Shown here piece by piece: positions 25,220 to 33,246 of a stretch of DNA of 53,950 nucleotides. The notes under the pieces were generated by a model. It made no database searches. It was not told the origin of the DNA and was given only the letters and a program-made list of their open reading frames with translations. This DNA comes from Nitrospirota bacterium. GTDB taxonomy: Bacteria > Nitrospirota > Thermodesulfovibrionia > Thermodesulfovibrionales > JdFR-88. The stretch's first letter is position 1. Every line of letters begins with the position of its first letter. The stretch is taken from positions 1 to 53,950 of the forward strand of contig JAJYJB010000005.1 of the NCBI GenBank assembly GCA_021789735.1, in the 5' to 3' direction. The position numbers and the translations under genes are program-made.

Positions 25220-26206
25220 ATGGGCGCAAAGGCCAATAAAACTCTCATCGGCGCGTTTGTCCTTGGCGCGATCGCCCTTGCCGTCGCGGGGATAATCATC
25301 TTCGGGTCCGGCAGGCTCTTTACAAAGACACGCAAGTTCGTGATGTTCTTTCCGGGCTCGGTAAAAGGGCTCAGTGTCGGGGCCCCTGTCATGTTCCGGG
25401 GCGTCAAGGTGGGCAGGGTCACGGCCATCAAGGTGGAGTTCCACGGCAAGGAGTTGGCCATCGTCATCCCGGTTTATGCGGAGATCGACCCCGGCGCCGC
25501 CGTGATGGCCAGCGGCGCGCCCCCAAAGGGGCAATACCTCACGGCCTTCGTTAAAAAGGGGCTGAGGGCCCAACTGCAGCTCCAGAGCTTCATCACCGGG
25601 CAACTCGTCGTGGACCTCGATTTCTTCCCCGGCACGCCTGTCGTGTTGACCGGCCTGGAAAAAAAGTATCCCGAGGTCCCGACCATACCCACTCCGCTTG
25701 AGACGCTGACAAAGGGCATTCAGGACCTCAGGCTCCACCGGACCATGCTAAGGCTCAACAGCGCCGTTGAAGGCATCAACCGGGTGGTCAACTCACCCGG
25801 CCTGATCAACGGCATCGCTTCGCTTCAGGAGACCCTGAAGAGCGTAAACGCTCTTGCAAGAGACATTGATTCGCGTCTTGCTTCCGTTACATCGGATTTA
25901 AAGGAAACTTCCGGGGCCGCGCACGATATGTTCGACCAGGCCGCAAAGACGCTTTCCATGAAAGAGGGCCCTCCGGCCGAACTCATCAGGAACGTAAACG
26001 AAACGCTCAAGGACCTCCGCGCCACCCTTGATGAGACCGGGAAGGCGGTTGCCAGCTTCAAACGCATCGCGGACCAGAATGAGAACACAGGGTATGAAAT
26101 GGACAAGGCCCTTGAAGAGATCTCCGCGCTTTCGCGCTCGCTGCGGTCCCTGACCGACTATCTGGACCGCCACCCGGAAGCCCTTATCAAGGGGAAAAAA
26201 CCTTAA
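25220..26206 (+). CDS. MlaD/MCE-domain lipid transport protein
   Basis: 328 residues. One membrane helix (about 8-28), then a single MCE domain (about 40-150: MFFPGSVKGLSVGAPVMFRGVKVGRVTAI...LDFFPGTP), then a long helical tail rich in repeats such as LARDIDSRLASV and VNETLKDLRATLDE. Single-domain MCE proteins form hexameric rings in the periplasm. The long helical tail is typical of the PqiB/MCE-type bridging members rather than short MlaD. AAAGGAG lies 8 bases before ATG. Confidence 0.9.
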   Translation: MGAKANKTLIGAFVLGAIALAVAGIIIFGSGRLFTKTRKFVMFFPGSVKGLSVGAPVMFRGVKVGRVTAIKVEFHGKELAIVIPVYAEIDPGAAVMASGAPPKGQYLTAFVKKGLRAQLQLQSFITGQLVVDLDFFPGTPVVLTGLEKKYPEVPTIPTPLETLTKGIQDLRLHRTMLRLNSAVEGINRVVNSPGLINGIASLQETLKSVNALARDIDSRLASVTSDLKETSGAAHDMFDQAAKTLSMKEGPPAELIRNVNETLKDLRATLDETGKAVASFKRIADQNENTGYEMDKALEEISALSRSLRSLTDYLDRHPEALIKGKKP

Positions 26207-26221
26207 GGGGAGGGCAATGAA

Positions 26222-26854
26222 ATGAGCAAGGCATTTTCGGGAAGAGCTGGAATACTGCTGCCGCTTGTTTTTTTATTTGCATGCGCCGGGTGCGCCAGCT
26301 CGCCGCCAACCAGGTTTTACCAGTTGAGCTCCATGAGGGCAAACAGCGCGGACCTGGGGGAAACCAAAACAGCGGGAAGGCCCGGCATCGTGATGGTGGG
26401 CCCGGTGCAAATACCCGATTACCTCGACAGGCCGCAGATCGTAACGGTTTCCGGAAAGAACCGGTTGAAACTGGCGGAGTTCGACAGGTGGGGCGGGTCG
26501 CTGGACAAGGACACCGCCCGCGTGCTCGTTGAAGACATGTCCGCTTTTCTGCCGCCTTCCCGCTTTCAGGTGACCCCGTGGACTTTTTACTGGGCCCCCC
26601 TGCCTTTCCGGTACCGGGTGGGTGTCAATATCATACGTTTTGAAGGCGCGCCCGGCAAGACCGTGCTGCTCAAGGCCCAGTGGGTAATATATGACAAAGA
26701 GCGGAGGATACGTTTGCAAAGGGAATCCGCCATCACCGAGGAAGTGCGCGGAAATACCTACGGATCAATTGTGGCCTCCATGAGCCGAGCGCTTGCGGAC
26801 CTGGGCAAAGAAATGGCTGGTTCGGTCATGTCCCTGAAGTCCACGGAAAAGTGA
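26222..26854 (+). CDS. PqiC/YmbA-like transport auxiliary lipoprotein
   Basis: 210 residues with a lipobox (FACAGC, lipidated Cys about 23) followed by PPTRFYQL, the opening of the PqiC/ABC-type transport auxiliary lipoprotein family. GRPGIVMVGPVQIPDYLDRPQIV and LAEFDRWGGSLDKDTARVL are also typical. It should sit in the outer membrane and receive lipid from the MCE tunnel. GGGGAGGG precedes its start; last gene of the operon. Confidence 0.87.
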   Translation: MSKAFSGRAGILLPLVFLFACAGCASSPPTRFYQLSSMRANSADLGETKTAGRPGIVMVGPVQIPDYLDRPQIVTVSGKNRLKLAEFDRWGGSLDKDTARVLVEDMSAFLPPSRFQVTPWTFYWAPLPFRYRVGVNIIRFEGAPGKTVLLKAQWVIYDKERRIRLQRESAITEEVRGNTYGSIVASMSRALADLGKEMAGSVMSLKSTEK

Positions 26855-27084
26855 CAGCCGGGCATTTTTTTGCATCCCTTTACAATAAGGCCGTGGGCTG
26901 CGCCGGCCATATTATTTTTTAAAACCCACTGATTTTTCCGCGCGGAAGGACCAACAAAAACCCCTCCGGCTGGAAACGCTTTTTCATTTCCCCGCGAAAA
27001 CTGAATGCACCCCCCCGTTCCTGAAGAAAAAACCATCCCCTGGACAAAAAACAGAAAATAAAAAAACAAAAAAACTCGCCGGCC

Positions 27085-27126
27085 ATGATGCGCGTCATAC
27101 TCAGGCCGAAATTTTAATTTTATAGT
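27085..27126 (+). promoter_or_regulatory. CRP/FNR-type activator site and -10 box of hcp
   Basis: ATGATGCGCGTCAT (27085-27098) has the TGA-N6-TCA spacing of CRP/FNR-family sites. A TATAGT -10 box (27121-27126) follows and there is no -35 match, so +1 would be near 27133. This places the palindrome centre at -41.5, the class II activator position. A second palindrome, CCGTTTCAAACGG (27163-27175), lies downstream of +1. The 26855-27221 gap holds no gene. Confidence 0.55.
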
Positions 27127-27221
27127 TTTAATCAGACCGCTTGCGTAATTTGCGTTTTGGGTCCGTTTCAAACGGCAAAAACAAAAAGGTCTTTTAAAAA
27201 AATCCGAGGAGGTTTTCAATC

Positions 27222-28877
27222 ATGTTCTGTTACCAGTGCGAACAGGCGGCCCAGGGCAAGGCATGCACCAAAGTGGGCGTCTGCGGCAAGAACGAGGAGG
27301 TATCGGCCCTTCAGGACCTGCTCATCCATTCTCTCAAGGGGCTTTCGGTCTACGCGCAGGAGGGCAGGCGTGTGGGCGTCAATGAACACGAGGTCAACGT
27401 CTTTACGGCCGAGGCCCTGTTTTCGACACTGACAAACGTGGACTTCGACCCGGCGCGCTTTGTGGAGCTTATCGGCGCCTCCGCCAGGCTTAAGGAAGGC
27501 CTGAAGAAAAAGATAGCGGCCGCGGGCGGAAATCCGGACATGCCCGGAAAGGCCGCCTCCTTCACCCCGGCCCAGGACGCGGCGGGCCTCGTAAGGCAGG
27601 GCCAGCAGGCATCGGAGAATGCTCCGGACCCGGACATACAGTCCCTTCAGGATATCGTGCTTTTCGGGCTCAAAGGCCTTGCCGCGTACACCGGCCATGC
27701 CTATATTCTCGGACAGGAGGACGACTCCGTATATTCCTTCATGCATGAGGCCCTGGCCGCGATGACGAGGACGGACATCGGGCTTGAAGGCTGGACCGGG
27801 CTTGCGATGAAATGCGGAGAGGTCAACCTGCGCGCCATGGAGCTGCTCGACGCCGCAAACACCGGCGCCTACGGCCATCCCGTGCCCGTCAAGGTCCCCC
27901 TGGGGGCCAAAAAAGGCAAGGCCCTTCTGGTCTCGGGCCACGACCTCAAGGACCTTGAGGAGATACTCAGGCAGACGGAAGGAAAAGGGATCAACGTCTA
28001 TACCCACGGGGAGATGCTCCCCGCGCACGGCTATCCGGGGCTCAAGAAATACGCGCACCTCTACGGCCATTATGGAACGGCGTGGCAGAACCAGCAGAAG
28101 GAGTTCGCAAAGTTCCCGGGCGCAATAGTGATGACCACCAACTGCCTGCAAAAACCGCAGGACTCCTACAAGGAAAATATCTTCACCTGCGGGCTGACGG
28201 GGTGGCCGGGCGTAAGGCATGTCACGGGCCGCGATTTCACTCCGGCCATAGAAAAGGCGCTCGCGATGCCCGGCTTCGCGCACGATGAAAAAGGCGCCGA
28301 GGTCATGACCGGATTTGCCAGAAACGCCGTGCTGGGCGTGGCGGACAAGATAATCGGGGCGGTAAAAGGCGGCCAGATACGCCACTTCTTTCTTGTGGGC
28401 GGCTGCGACGGGGCCAGGCACGGGAGGGACTATTACACCAGGTTCGTGGAGAAGACGCCGATGGACACCGTCGTCCTGACCCTGGCCTGCGGCAAGTTCA
28501 GGTTCTTCGACAAGGAGCTGGGAAACATAGGCGGCATACCCAGGCTGCTCGATATCGGCCAGTGCAACGACGCCTATTCCGCCATCCAGATAGCGCTTGC
28601 CCTCTCGAAGGCCTTTAACGTGGACGTAAACGGGCTGCCTCTCTCGCTTGTCCTTTCATGGTATGAGCAGAAGGCGGTGGCCATACTCCTTACGCTCCTG
28701 TACCTGGGCATAAAGGACATACGCCTTGGGCCAACGCTTCCGGCCTTCATGACAAAAAACGTGCTGGATGTGCTCGTAAAGAACTTTGGCATAAGGCCCA
28801 TAGCGGAGGAGCCCGAAGAGGACCTCAGGGCCATCCTGGGCGAGGACTGCTGCCGCAGGGAGGAGCCCGCGGCATAA
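27222..28877 (+). CDS. hcp: Hybrid-cluster protein (hydroxylamine reductase / NO detoxification)
   Basis: 551 residues, full length. The N-terminal cysteines C3-x2-C6-x8-C15-x5-C21 match the class I pattern of anaerobes, which binds a [4Fe-4S] cluster. The hybrid Fe-S-O cluster ligands come later (HGEMLPAHGYPGL, TTNCLQKPQDSY, GGCDGARHGRDYY and TLACGKFRFF). The protein reduces hydroxylamine in vitro and is thought to reduce NO or aid S-nitrosylation in vivo. AGGAGG lies about 9 bases before the ATG. It is monocistronic, with a terminator after it and an FNR-like site before it. Confidence 0.95.
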   Translation: MFCYQCEQAAQGKACTKVGVCGKNEEVSALQDLLIHSLKGLSVYAQEGRRVGVNEHEVNVFTAEALFSTLTNVDFDPARFVELIGASARLKEGLKKKIAAAGGNPDMPGKAASFTPAQDAAGLVRQGQQASENAPDPDIQSLQDIVLFGLKGLAAYTGHAYILGQEDDSVYSFMHEALAAMTRTDIGLEGWTGLAMKCGEVNLRAMELLDAANTGAYGHPVPVKVPLGAKKGKALLVSGHDLKDLEEILRQTEGKGINVYTHGEMLPAHGYPGLKKYAHLYGHYGTAWQNQQKEFAKFPGAIVMTTNCLQKPQDSYKENIFTCGLTGWPGVRHVTGRDFTPAIEKALAMPGFAHDEKGAEVMTGFARNAVLGVADKIIGAVKGGQIRHFFLVGGCDGARHGRDYYTRFVEKTPMDTVVLTLACGKFRFFDKELGNIGGIPRLLDIGQCNDAYSAIQIALALSKAFNVDVNGLPLSLVLSWYEQKAVAILLTLLYLGIKDIRLGPTLPAFMTKNVLDVLVKNFGIRPIAEEPEEDLRAILGEDCCRREEPAA

Positions 28878-28913
28878 AGCAAAAAAACGGCCGCTCAAAA
28901 AGACAATAAACAG

Positions 28914-28953
28914 AAAAAAGGCGAAAGGCCAGAATGGTCTTTTCGCCTTTTTT
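28914..28953 (+). terminator. hcp terminator
   Basis: AAAAAAGGCGAAA pairs with TTTTCGCCTTTTTT around an inner GGCC/GGTC stem; the downstream arm ends in six T. It lies about 40 bases after the hcp stop. Confidence 0.8.
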
Positions 28954-29048
28954 AAATCGCCAGTTATTTCAGGATCTCGCCCGTTTCTAGCCGCACCAGA
29001 ATAAAATTCCGGCCGAAATGACAAATTGCATAAGAATGGTTTTTCAGA

Positions 29049-29066
29049 ACCTATCTCAAAATTTAT
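29049..29066 (+). repeat. Solo end of the MITE-like repeat
   Basis: ACCTATCTCAAAATTTAT matches the left end of the element at 29845-30022 (ACCTATCTCAAAATTGAT) in the same orientation. It overlaps the stop codon of the ABC ATPase gene. No other part of the element is present here. Confidence 0.6.
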
Positions 29067-29833
29067 TTTATCTCCAGCCAGGCGCGGCCGCCTCGCCAGC
29101 GCAGGCGGACCGGGACCCCAAAAAAAGAAGACAGGTTTTTTGAGGTAAGGACGCTTCCCGCCACGCCCGCGGAGTGCACCTGCCCGGCTTTCAGAAGGAG
29201 GACATGAGTAAAGACCGGCAGTATCTCCTCCACGTGATGGGTCACATATATGAGGGCGGGCGACGGGCCCGTCCCGATGGCATGAACGGCAGAGAGAAAA
29301 TCCTCCCTGGAGAAAACGTCAAGGCCAGAGCACGGCTCATCCATTATGAGAAGCTTCGGAGAGGACACCAGGGCGCGCGCTATCAGCACCTTCTGCTTCT
29401 CCCCCTGCGAGAGGGTTTCGTATCTCCGGGGGGCCAGATGCCCGCATCTCAGGCCCGCAAGCGCCTTTTGCGCCCGGGCGTTGTCTTTTTTCTGCGGCTG
29501 GTCGTACAGCCCGATGGTGCTGAATATGCCGCTTAAGACCGTCTCAAGCGCGGTCTCCCCGCCGTAGAGCCTGCCCTGGATGGACGAGCTTATGAAACCT
29601 ATGCTTTTTCGCAGACGGCGCCAGTCATAGGCGCCGTAACGCCTGCCCAGGACACGCATCTCTCCGGTGGAGAGATGCACATACCCGTTCAAGAGGTTAA
29701 GAAGGCTGGTTTTGCCGGAGCCGTTCAGTCCCATGACGGCCCAGTGCTCGCCGGGTTTTACCGTCCAGTCTATGCCTCTCAGTACCTGCTTGTCTTCAAT
29801 GAAGCATGAGGCGGACTTAAGATCAATGATCAT
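29063..29833 (-). CDS. Stand-alone ABC ATPase
   Basis: 256 residues. Walker A is GLNGSGKTSLLNLL, the signature LSQGEKQKVLIARAL, and Walker B KLLIMDEPCSGLDVF, with YVTHHVEEI as the switch region. The opening PGEHWAVMGLNGSGK and the short length resemble ModF/YlmA-type soluble ATPases. No permease or binding protein is nearby, so its partners are unknown. It is bracketed by two same-direction copies of the repeat end AATTTTGAGATAGGT, one touching its stop codon and one just before its start, where TAGGT is the only Shine-Dalgarno-like element. Confidence 0.85.
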   Translation of the reverse strand: MIIDLKSASCFIEDKQVLRGIDWTVKPGEHWAVMGLNGSGKTSLLNLLNGYVHLSTGEMRVLGRRYGAYDWRRLRKSIGFISSSIQGRLYGGETALETVLSGIFSTIGLYDQPQKKDNARAQKALAGLRCGHLAPRRYETLSQGEKQKVLIARALVSSPKLLIMDEPCSGLDVFSREDFLSAVHAIGTGPSPALIYVTHHVEEILPVFTHVLLLKAGQVHSAGVAGSVLTSKNLSSFFGVPVRLRWRGGRAWLEIK

Positions 29834-29844
29834 GGCAAAGAAGG

Positions 29845-30022
29845 ACCTATCTCAAAATTGATCCCGATGCGGAAGAGAGAGCAAACCGCGGCAGACAAGG
29901 AAGAAATGATGTCCGCCCGCAGGCGCAGCAGGGCCGCGCCTTGGGACGGTTTTGTCTTGATGACGCCGCATGCAACGATTTAAGCCTCCTGCAGCCCAAA
30001 GCAAGGAATTTCGAGATAGGCT
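29845..30022. repeat. MITE-like dispersed element, copy 1
   Basis: About 178 bp with inverted ends: left ACCTATCTCAAAATT and right AATTTCGAGATAGGCT. It aligns along its length with 46641-46812 (shared GCGGCAGACA-GGAAGAAATGA, CGCCC-GAGGCGC, TTGATG and CCC-GCAGCC blocks). It codes for nothing. Its right end touches the asd stop codon. Confidence 0.7.
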
Positions 30023-31053
30023 CAAGCCATCTCCACGAGCTTTTCCGCTATCTGCACGGCGTTCAGGGCCGCGCCTTTGCGCAGGTTGTCGGAGACCAGC
30101 CAGAGGTTAAGTCCGTTTTCAATGGACTCATCCACCCTTATGCGGCCCACGAACGTCTCGTCCTTCCCGGCCGCATACAGGGGAACGGGATAGATGTTTT
30201 TCTCCGGGGCGTCATAGACGACCACTCCCGGGGCGGCTGAAAGCACCGCCCTCGCCTCGTCGGCGGAGATCTTCTTTTCGGTCTCTATGTTCACGCTTTC
30301 CGAGTGCCCCCTGAAAACGGGAACGCGCACGGTGGTCGCGGTGACCCTTATGGAGGCGTCCCCCATTATCTTCCTCGTCTCGTTCACCATCTTCATCTCT
30401 TCCTTGGTGTACCCGTTGTCAAGGAACTTGTCTATGTGCGGCAGGACGTTGAAGGCTATCTGGTGCGGATAGACCTTGCAGGTGACCTCCCTGAAGCCGA
30501 GCAGGTCCCCCGTCTGCTTAAGAAGCTCGTCCATCGCCTTCTTGCCCGTCCCGGAGACCGCCTGAAAGGTGGTCACGACCACCCTCTTTATCCTGGCCGC
30601 GTCATGTATGGGCTTAAGAACCACTACCATCCCTATGGTCGAGCAGTTGGGGTTGGCAATTATGCCCTTGTGCCATTTGAGGTCCTGGGGGTTCACCTCG
30701 GGCACAACAAGGGGCACTTCCGGGTCCATGCGCCACTGGCTGGAGTTGTCCACCACCACGCAGCCACTTTTGGCCGCTATGGGGGCCCATATGGCAGACC
30801 TTTCACCGCCGGCCGAAAAAAGCGCTATGTCTATGCCCTTGAACGAATCTTCCTTCAGTGTCTCCACAGCAACCTCGTCCGCCCCGAACGGAAGCCTTGT
30901 GCCAATGGACCGCTCGGAGGCAAAAAGACGCAGCTCCTTTACGGGGAACTTCCGTTCCTCCAGCACGGAGATCATCTCGTTTCCCACGGCGCCCGTTGCG
31001 CCGACCACGGCCACTACGTATTTATCTTTCCTCTTGAGCATTTTCTCTTTCAA
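30022..31053 (-). CDS. asd: Aspartate-semialdehyde dehydrogenase
   Basis: 343 residues. Makes aspartate semialdehyde for lysine, threonine, methionine and diaminopimelate. YVVAVVGATGAVGNEM is the NADP-binding loop; NPNCSTIGMVVVLKPI holds the catalytic cysteine; TTFQAVSGTG, and VRVPVFRGHSESV with the substrate-binding arginine and histidine, follow. The frame is open upstream to 31140, but AAGGGAG 8 bases before TTG 31053 sets the start; ATG 31041 is an alternative. Confidence 0.94.
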   Translation of the reverse strand: MKEKMLKRKDKYVVAVVGATGAVGNEMISVLEERKFPVKELRLFASERSIGTRLPFGADEVAVETLKEDSFKGIDIALFSAGGERSAIWAPIAAKSGCVVVDNSSQWRMDPEVPLVVPEVNPQDLKWHKGIIANPNCSTIGMVVVLKPIHDAARIKRVVVTTFQAVSGTGKKAMDELLKQTGDLLGFREVTCKVYPHQIAFNVLPHIDKFLDNGYTKEEMKMVNETRKIMGDASIRVTATTVRVPVFRGHSESVNIETEKKISADEARAVLSAAPGVVVYDAPEKNIYPVPLYAAGKDETFVGRIRVDESIENGLNLWLVSDNLRKGAALNAVQIAEKLVEMA

Positions 31054-31200
31054 ACCAAAAACTCCCTTCCCTTTTTCAGACATCGGGCCGGTTTTTTTAA
31101 ATACTGGCCGGCTCCTTGCGCGGTTTTTGTTCTGTTTCAAAACAAAAGTTAAAAATCCAAAACTTTATATTAGCGAAACCCGGCGGGAGTATTCAAGGGC

Positions 31201-33246
31201 CTAGGCCGGCCCGTCTTTTATCACCTTGCCCAAAACCCGGTTCAGCTCCGACACGAGAAAAGGTTTTGCCAGCGCCTCCTTGAAGCCGTAATCGCCAAAC
31301 CGGGCCATCGCGGGGTCGTTATAATTGCCGGAGGCCGCTATGGCCCTGACCCCGGGGTCAATCTCCATGAGCCTGCGGACGGTTTCCTTCCCGTCCGGGC
31401 CGCCTGAGACCACGAGGTCCAGTATGACCGCGTCATACGGCTTCCCGGACTTCATGGCGGCCCTGTACATCTCTATGGCGGCGTCCCCGTCGCCCGCCAG
31501 GTCGACCGCATACCCGCCCTGCTCCAGCATGCGGGCTATGACCACCCGCACGCCCTCCTCGTCGTCCATCAAAAGGACCTTGCCCTCCCCGTAGGCCTGG
31601 CTGAACCTGTCTTCTTCCTTCCCCTCCTCTTTTGCCGCGGCCCTCAGGAAGCGCTCCGGCGCGGCTGGAAGATACATTTTGAAGAGCCTGCCATGCCGCC
31701 CCGGCCGGGCAAAGATGCACCCGCCATGCTTTTTTACTATGGAATAGGAGATGGCAAGCCCGAAATCCGGTTTTTCCCCATGCCCTGAGACAAGGAAAGG
31801 GTCGAATATCCTTGGCAGCTCCCCGCCGGGCACGGCGGGGCCCCTGTCTTCAAAAGATATCTTCACATACCTGCCTTCCTCAAGCGGGGGCAGCTCATCC
31901 GCGCCGACGCTTACGTTAACGGCCCTCACCGTTATGGGTCCGCCCTCCGGCATGGCCTGGTGCGCATTCATGAGCATGTTGTTCATGGCCTGCATCATCT
32001 GCCCGCGGTCAGCCATTACGGGCCAGAGGCCGCCGGGCAGGAAAAGCTCCACCCTGTTGGGGATGGAGGCAGCGGACAGGGAAACGGCGCTCCTTATGAG
32101 CTCCTCCGTCCTGAAGAGCTTTTTGTCCATCTCTCCCGTTTTTGAAAAAGCAAGCATCTGGCCGGCCAGGTCCCTGCCTTTTATCGACGCCTTTTCCGCC
32201 TCGTCCAGGATGTCCTTCATCTCGCCTGTGACCGGGTAGAGCCTTGAGAGGGCCAGGTTGCCCATGACCATGGTCAGGATGTTGTTGAACTCATGGGCTA
32301 TGCCCCCGGCAAGCGCCGCGAAAGACTCCAGCCGCTGGGCCCTCTGGAGCTCGGCCTCGACCAGCTGCCGGGCCGTGACATCCTTGACGATGGCCACGAC
32401 GCCGCCGGCCTGCCCATCGCGGTCCGTAAGCGGGGACATATGTATCTCAGTCCAGTCGCCGTACTTGATGCACATGTCGTCGGATCTGACGGTAACGGTG
32501 GCGGAGCGGCCGGTGCGCATGACCTCGGAGCTCATGCACCCCTTGCATGGCGCCTCCCTGCCCGCCGCCTCGAAGCATTTCCTTCCCGCAGGAAAAGAGC
32601 TTCCGCACAGCCCATCCATTATCTTATTGGAGCGGAGGATGGTCAGCTCCCTGTCGATTATGACCACCGCGCCCTGGATGCTTTCAAATACGTTGGCCAG
32701 GAACTCTTCTTCCGTCTTTATCTTCTCTTCGCGCTGCTTGCGTTCCGTTATGTCCCTCGCTATGCCCAGGACACTGCAGACCGCACCCTGCCTGTCCCTG
32801 ACCGGTATCAGCCGGGTCTCCAGGCATACCTTTCTGCCCAGAAAGCTTATCGCGTCCTCCACGAACAGGGGCTCTCCGGAATGGAACACCCTTTGAAGTT
32901 GCATCCCCTGGAACTCGAACACGTCCGGCGGAAAGAACTCCTCGAGCGGCCTGCCTATGATGTCCTCGGAGGCCACCCCCAGGAACCCTGCGGCGAAACT
33001 GTTCACGAACCTGACGCGTCCGTCCTCCCCCACAATGAAAACCATGTCCAGGCTCAGCTCCGCAAGGGTGCGGTAATGGCTTTCCCTTTCCATGAGGGAC
33101 TCTATTATGTTCTTGAGCTTTTCCTCGGACTCCTCGGCCCTGGCAAGCCTTTCCTCCAGGTCCCGGGACTGCGGCGGGCCGCCCTTATCGTCTTTTTCTT
33201 TCAACGCCGGCCCACGTTCAAAGAAGCGCCGACGCCCTTTCGGCAA
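31201..33246 (-). CDS. Hybrid histidine kinase (PAS-PAS-HisKA-ATPase-receiver)
   Basis: 681 residues, no membrane segment, so cytoplasmic. A coiled coil (about 25-55) precedes PAS 1 (about 58-175, ending GIARDITERK) and PAS 2 (about 180-300, ending AIVKDVTARQ), which contains the cysteine cluster CFEAAGREAPCKGCMSSE. HisKA carries AGGIAHEFNNILTMVMG, and the ATPase domain follows. The receiver (about 558-680) has LLMDDEEG and the phospho-acceptor in VILDLV. The ATPase G1 box reads DRGPAVPGG instead of D-x-G-x-G, so ATP binding may be altered. GGAG precedes a TTG start that overlaps the end of phoH. Confidence 0.85.
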   Translation of the reverse strand: MPKGRRRFFERGPALKEKDDKGGPPQSRDLEERLARAEESEEKLKNIIESLMERESHYRTLAELSLDMVFIVGEDGRVRFVNSFAAGFLGVASEDIIGRPLEEFFPPDVFEFQGMQLQRVFHSGEPLFVEDAISFLGRKVCLETRLIPVRDRQGAVCSVLGIARDITERKQREEKIKTEEEFLANVFESIQGAVVIIDRELTILRSNKIMDGLCGSSFPAGRKCFEAAGREAPCKGCMSSEVMRTGRSATVTVRSDDMCIKYGDWTEIHMSPLTDRDGQAGGVVAIVKDVTARQLVEAELQRAQRLESFAALAGGIAHEFNNILTMVMGNLALSRLYPVTGEMKDILDEAEKASIKGRDLAGQMLAFSKTGEMDKKLFRTEELIRSAVSLSAASIPNRVELFLPGGLWPVMADRGQMMQAMNNMLMNAHQAMPEGGPITVRAVNVSVGADELPPLEEGRYVKISFEDRGPAVPGGELPRIFDPFLVSGHGEKPDFGLAISYSIVKKHGGCIFARPGRHGRLFKMYLPAAPERFLRAAAKEEGKEEDRFSQAYGEGKVLLMDDEEGVRVVIARMLEQGGYAVDLAGDGDAAIEMYRAAMKSGKPYDAVILDLVVSGGPDGKETVRRLMEIDPGVRAIAASGNYNDPAMARFGDYGFKEALAKPFLVSELNRVLGKVIKDGPA

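Noticed and set aside
27216..28421. 401-codon minus-strand frame opposite hcp
   Set aside because: Shadow of hcp; no motif and no Shine-Dalgarno.
29845..30022. Insertion sequence
   Set aside because: The element has inverted ends but no room for a transposase; it is listed as a non-autonomous repeat.
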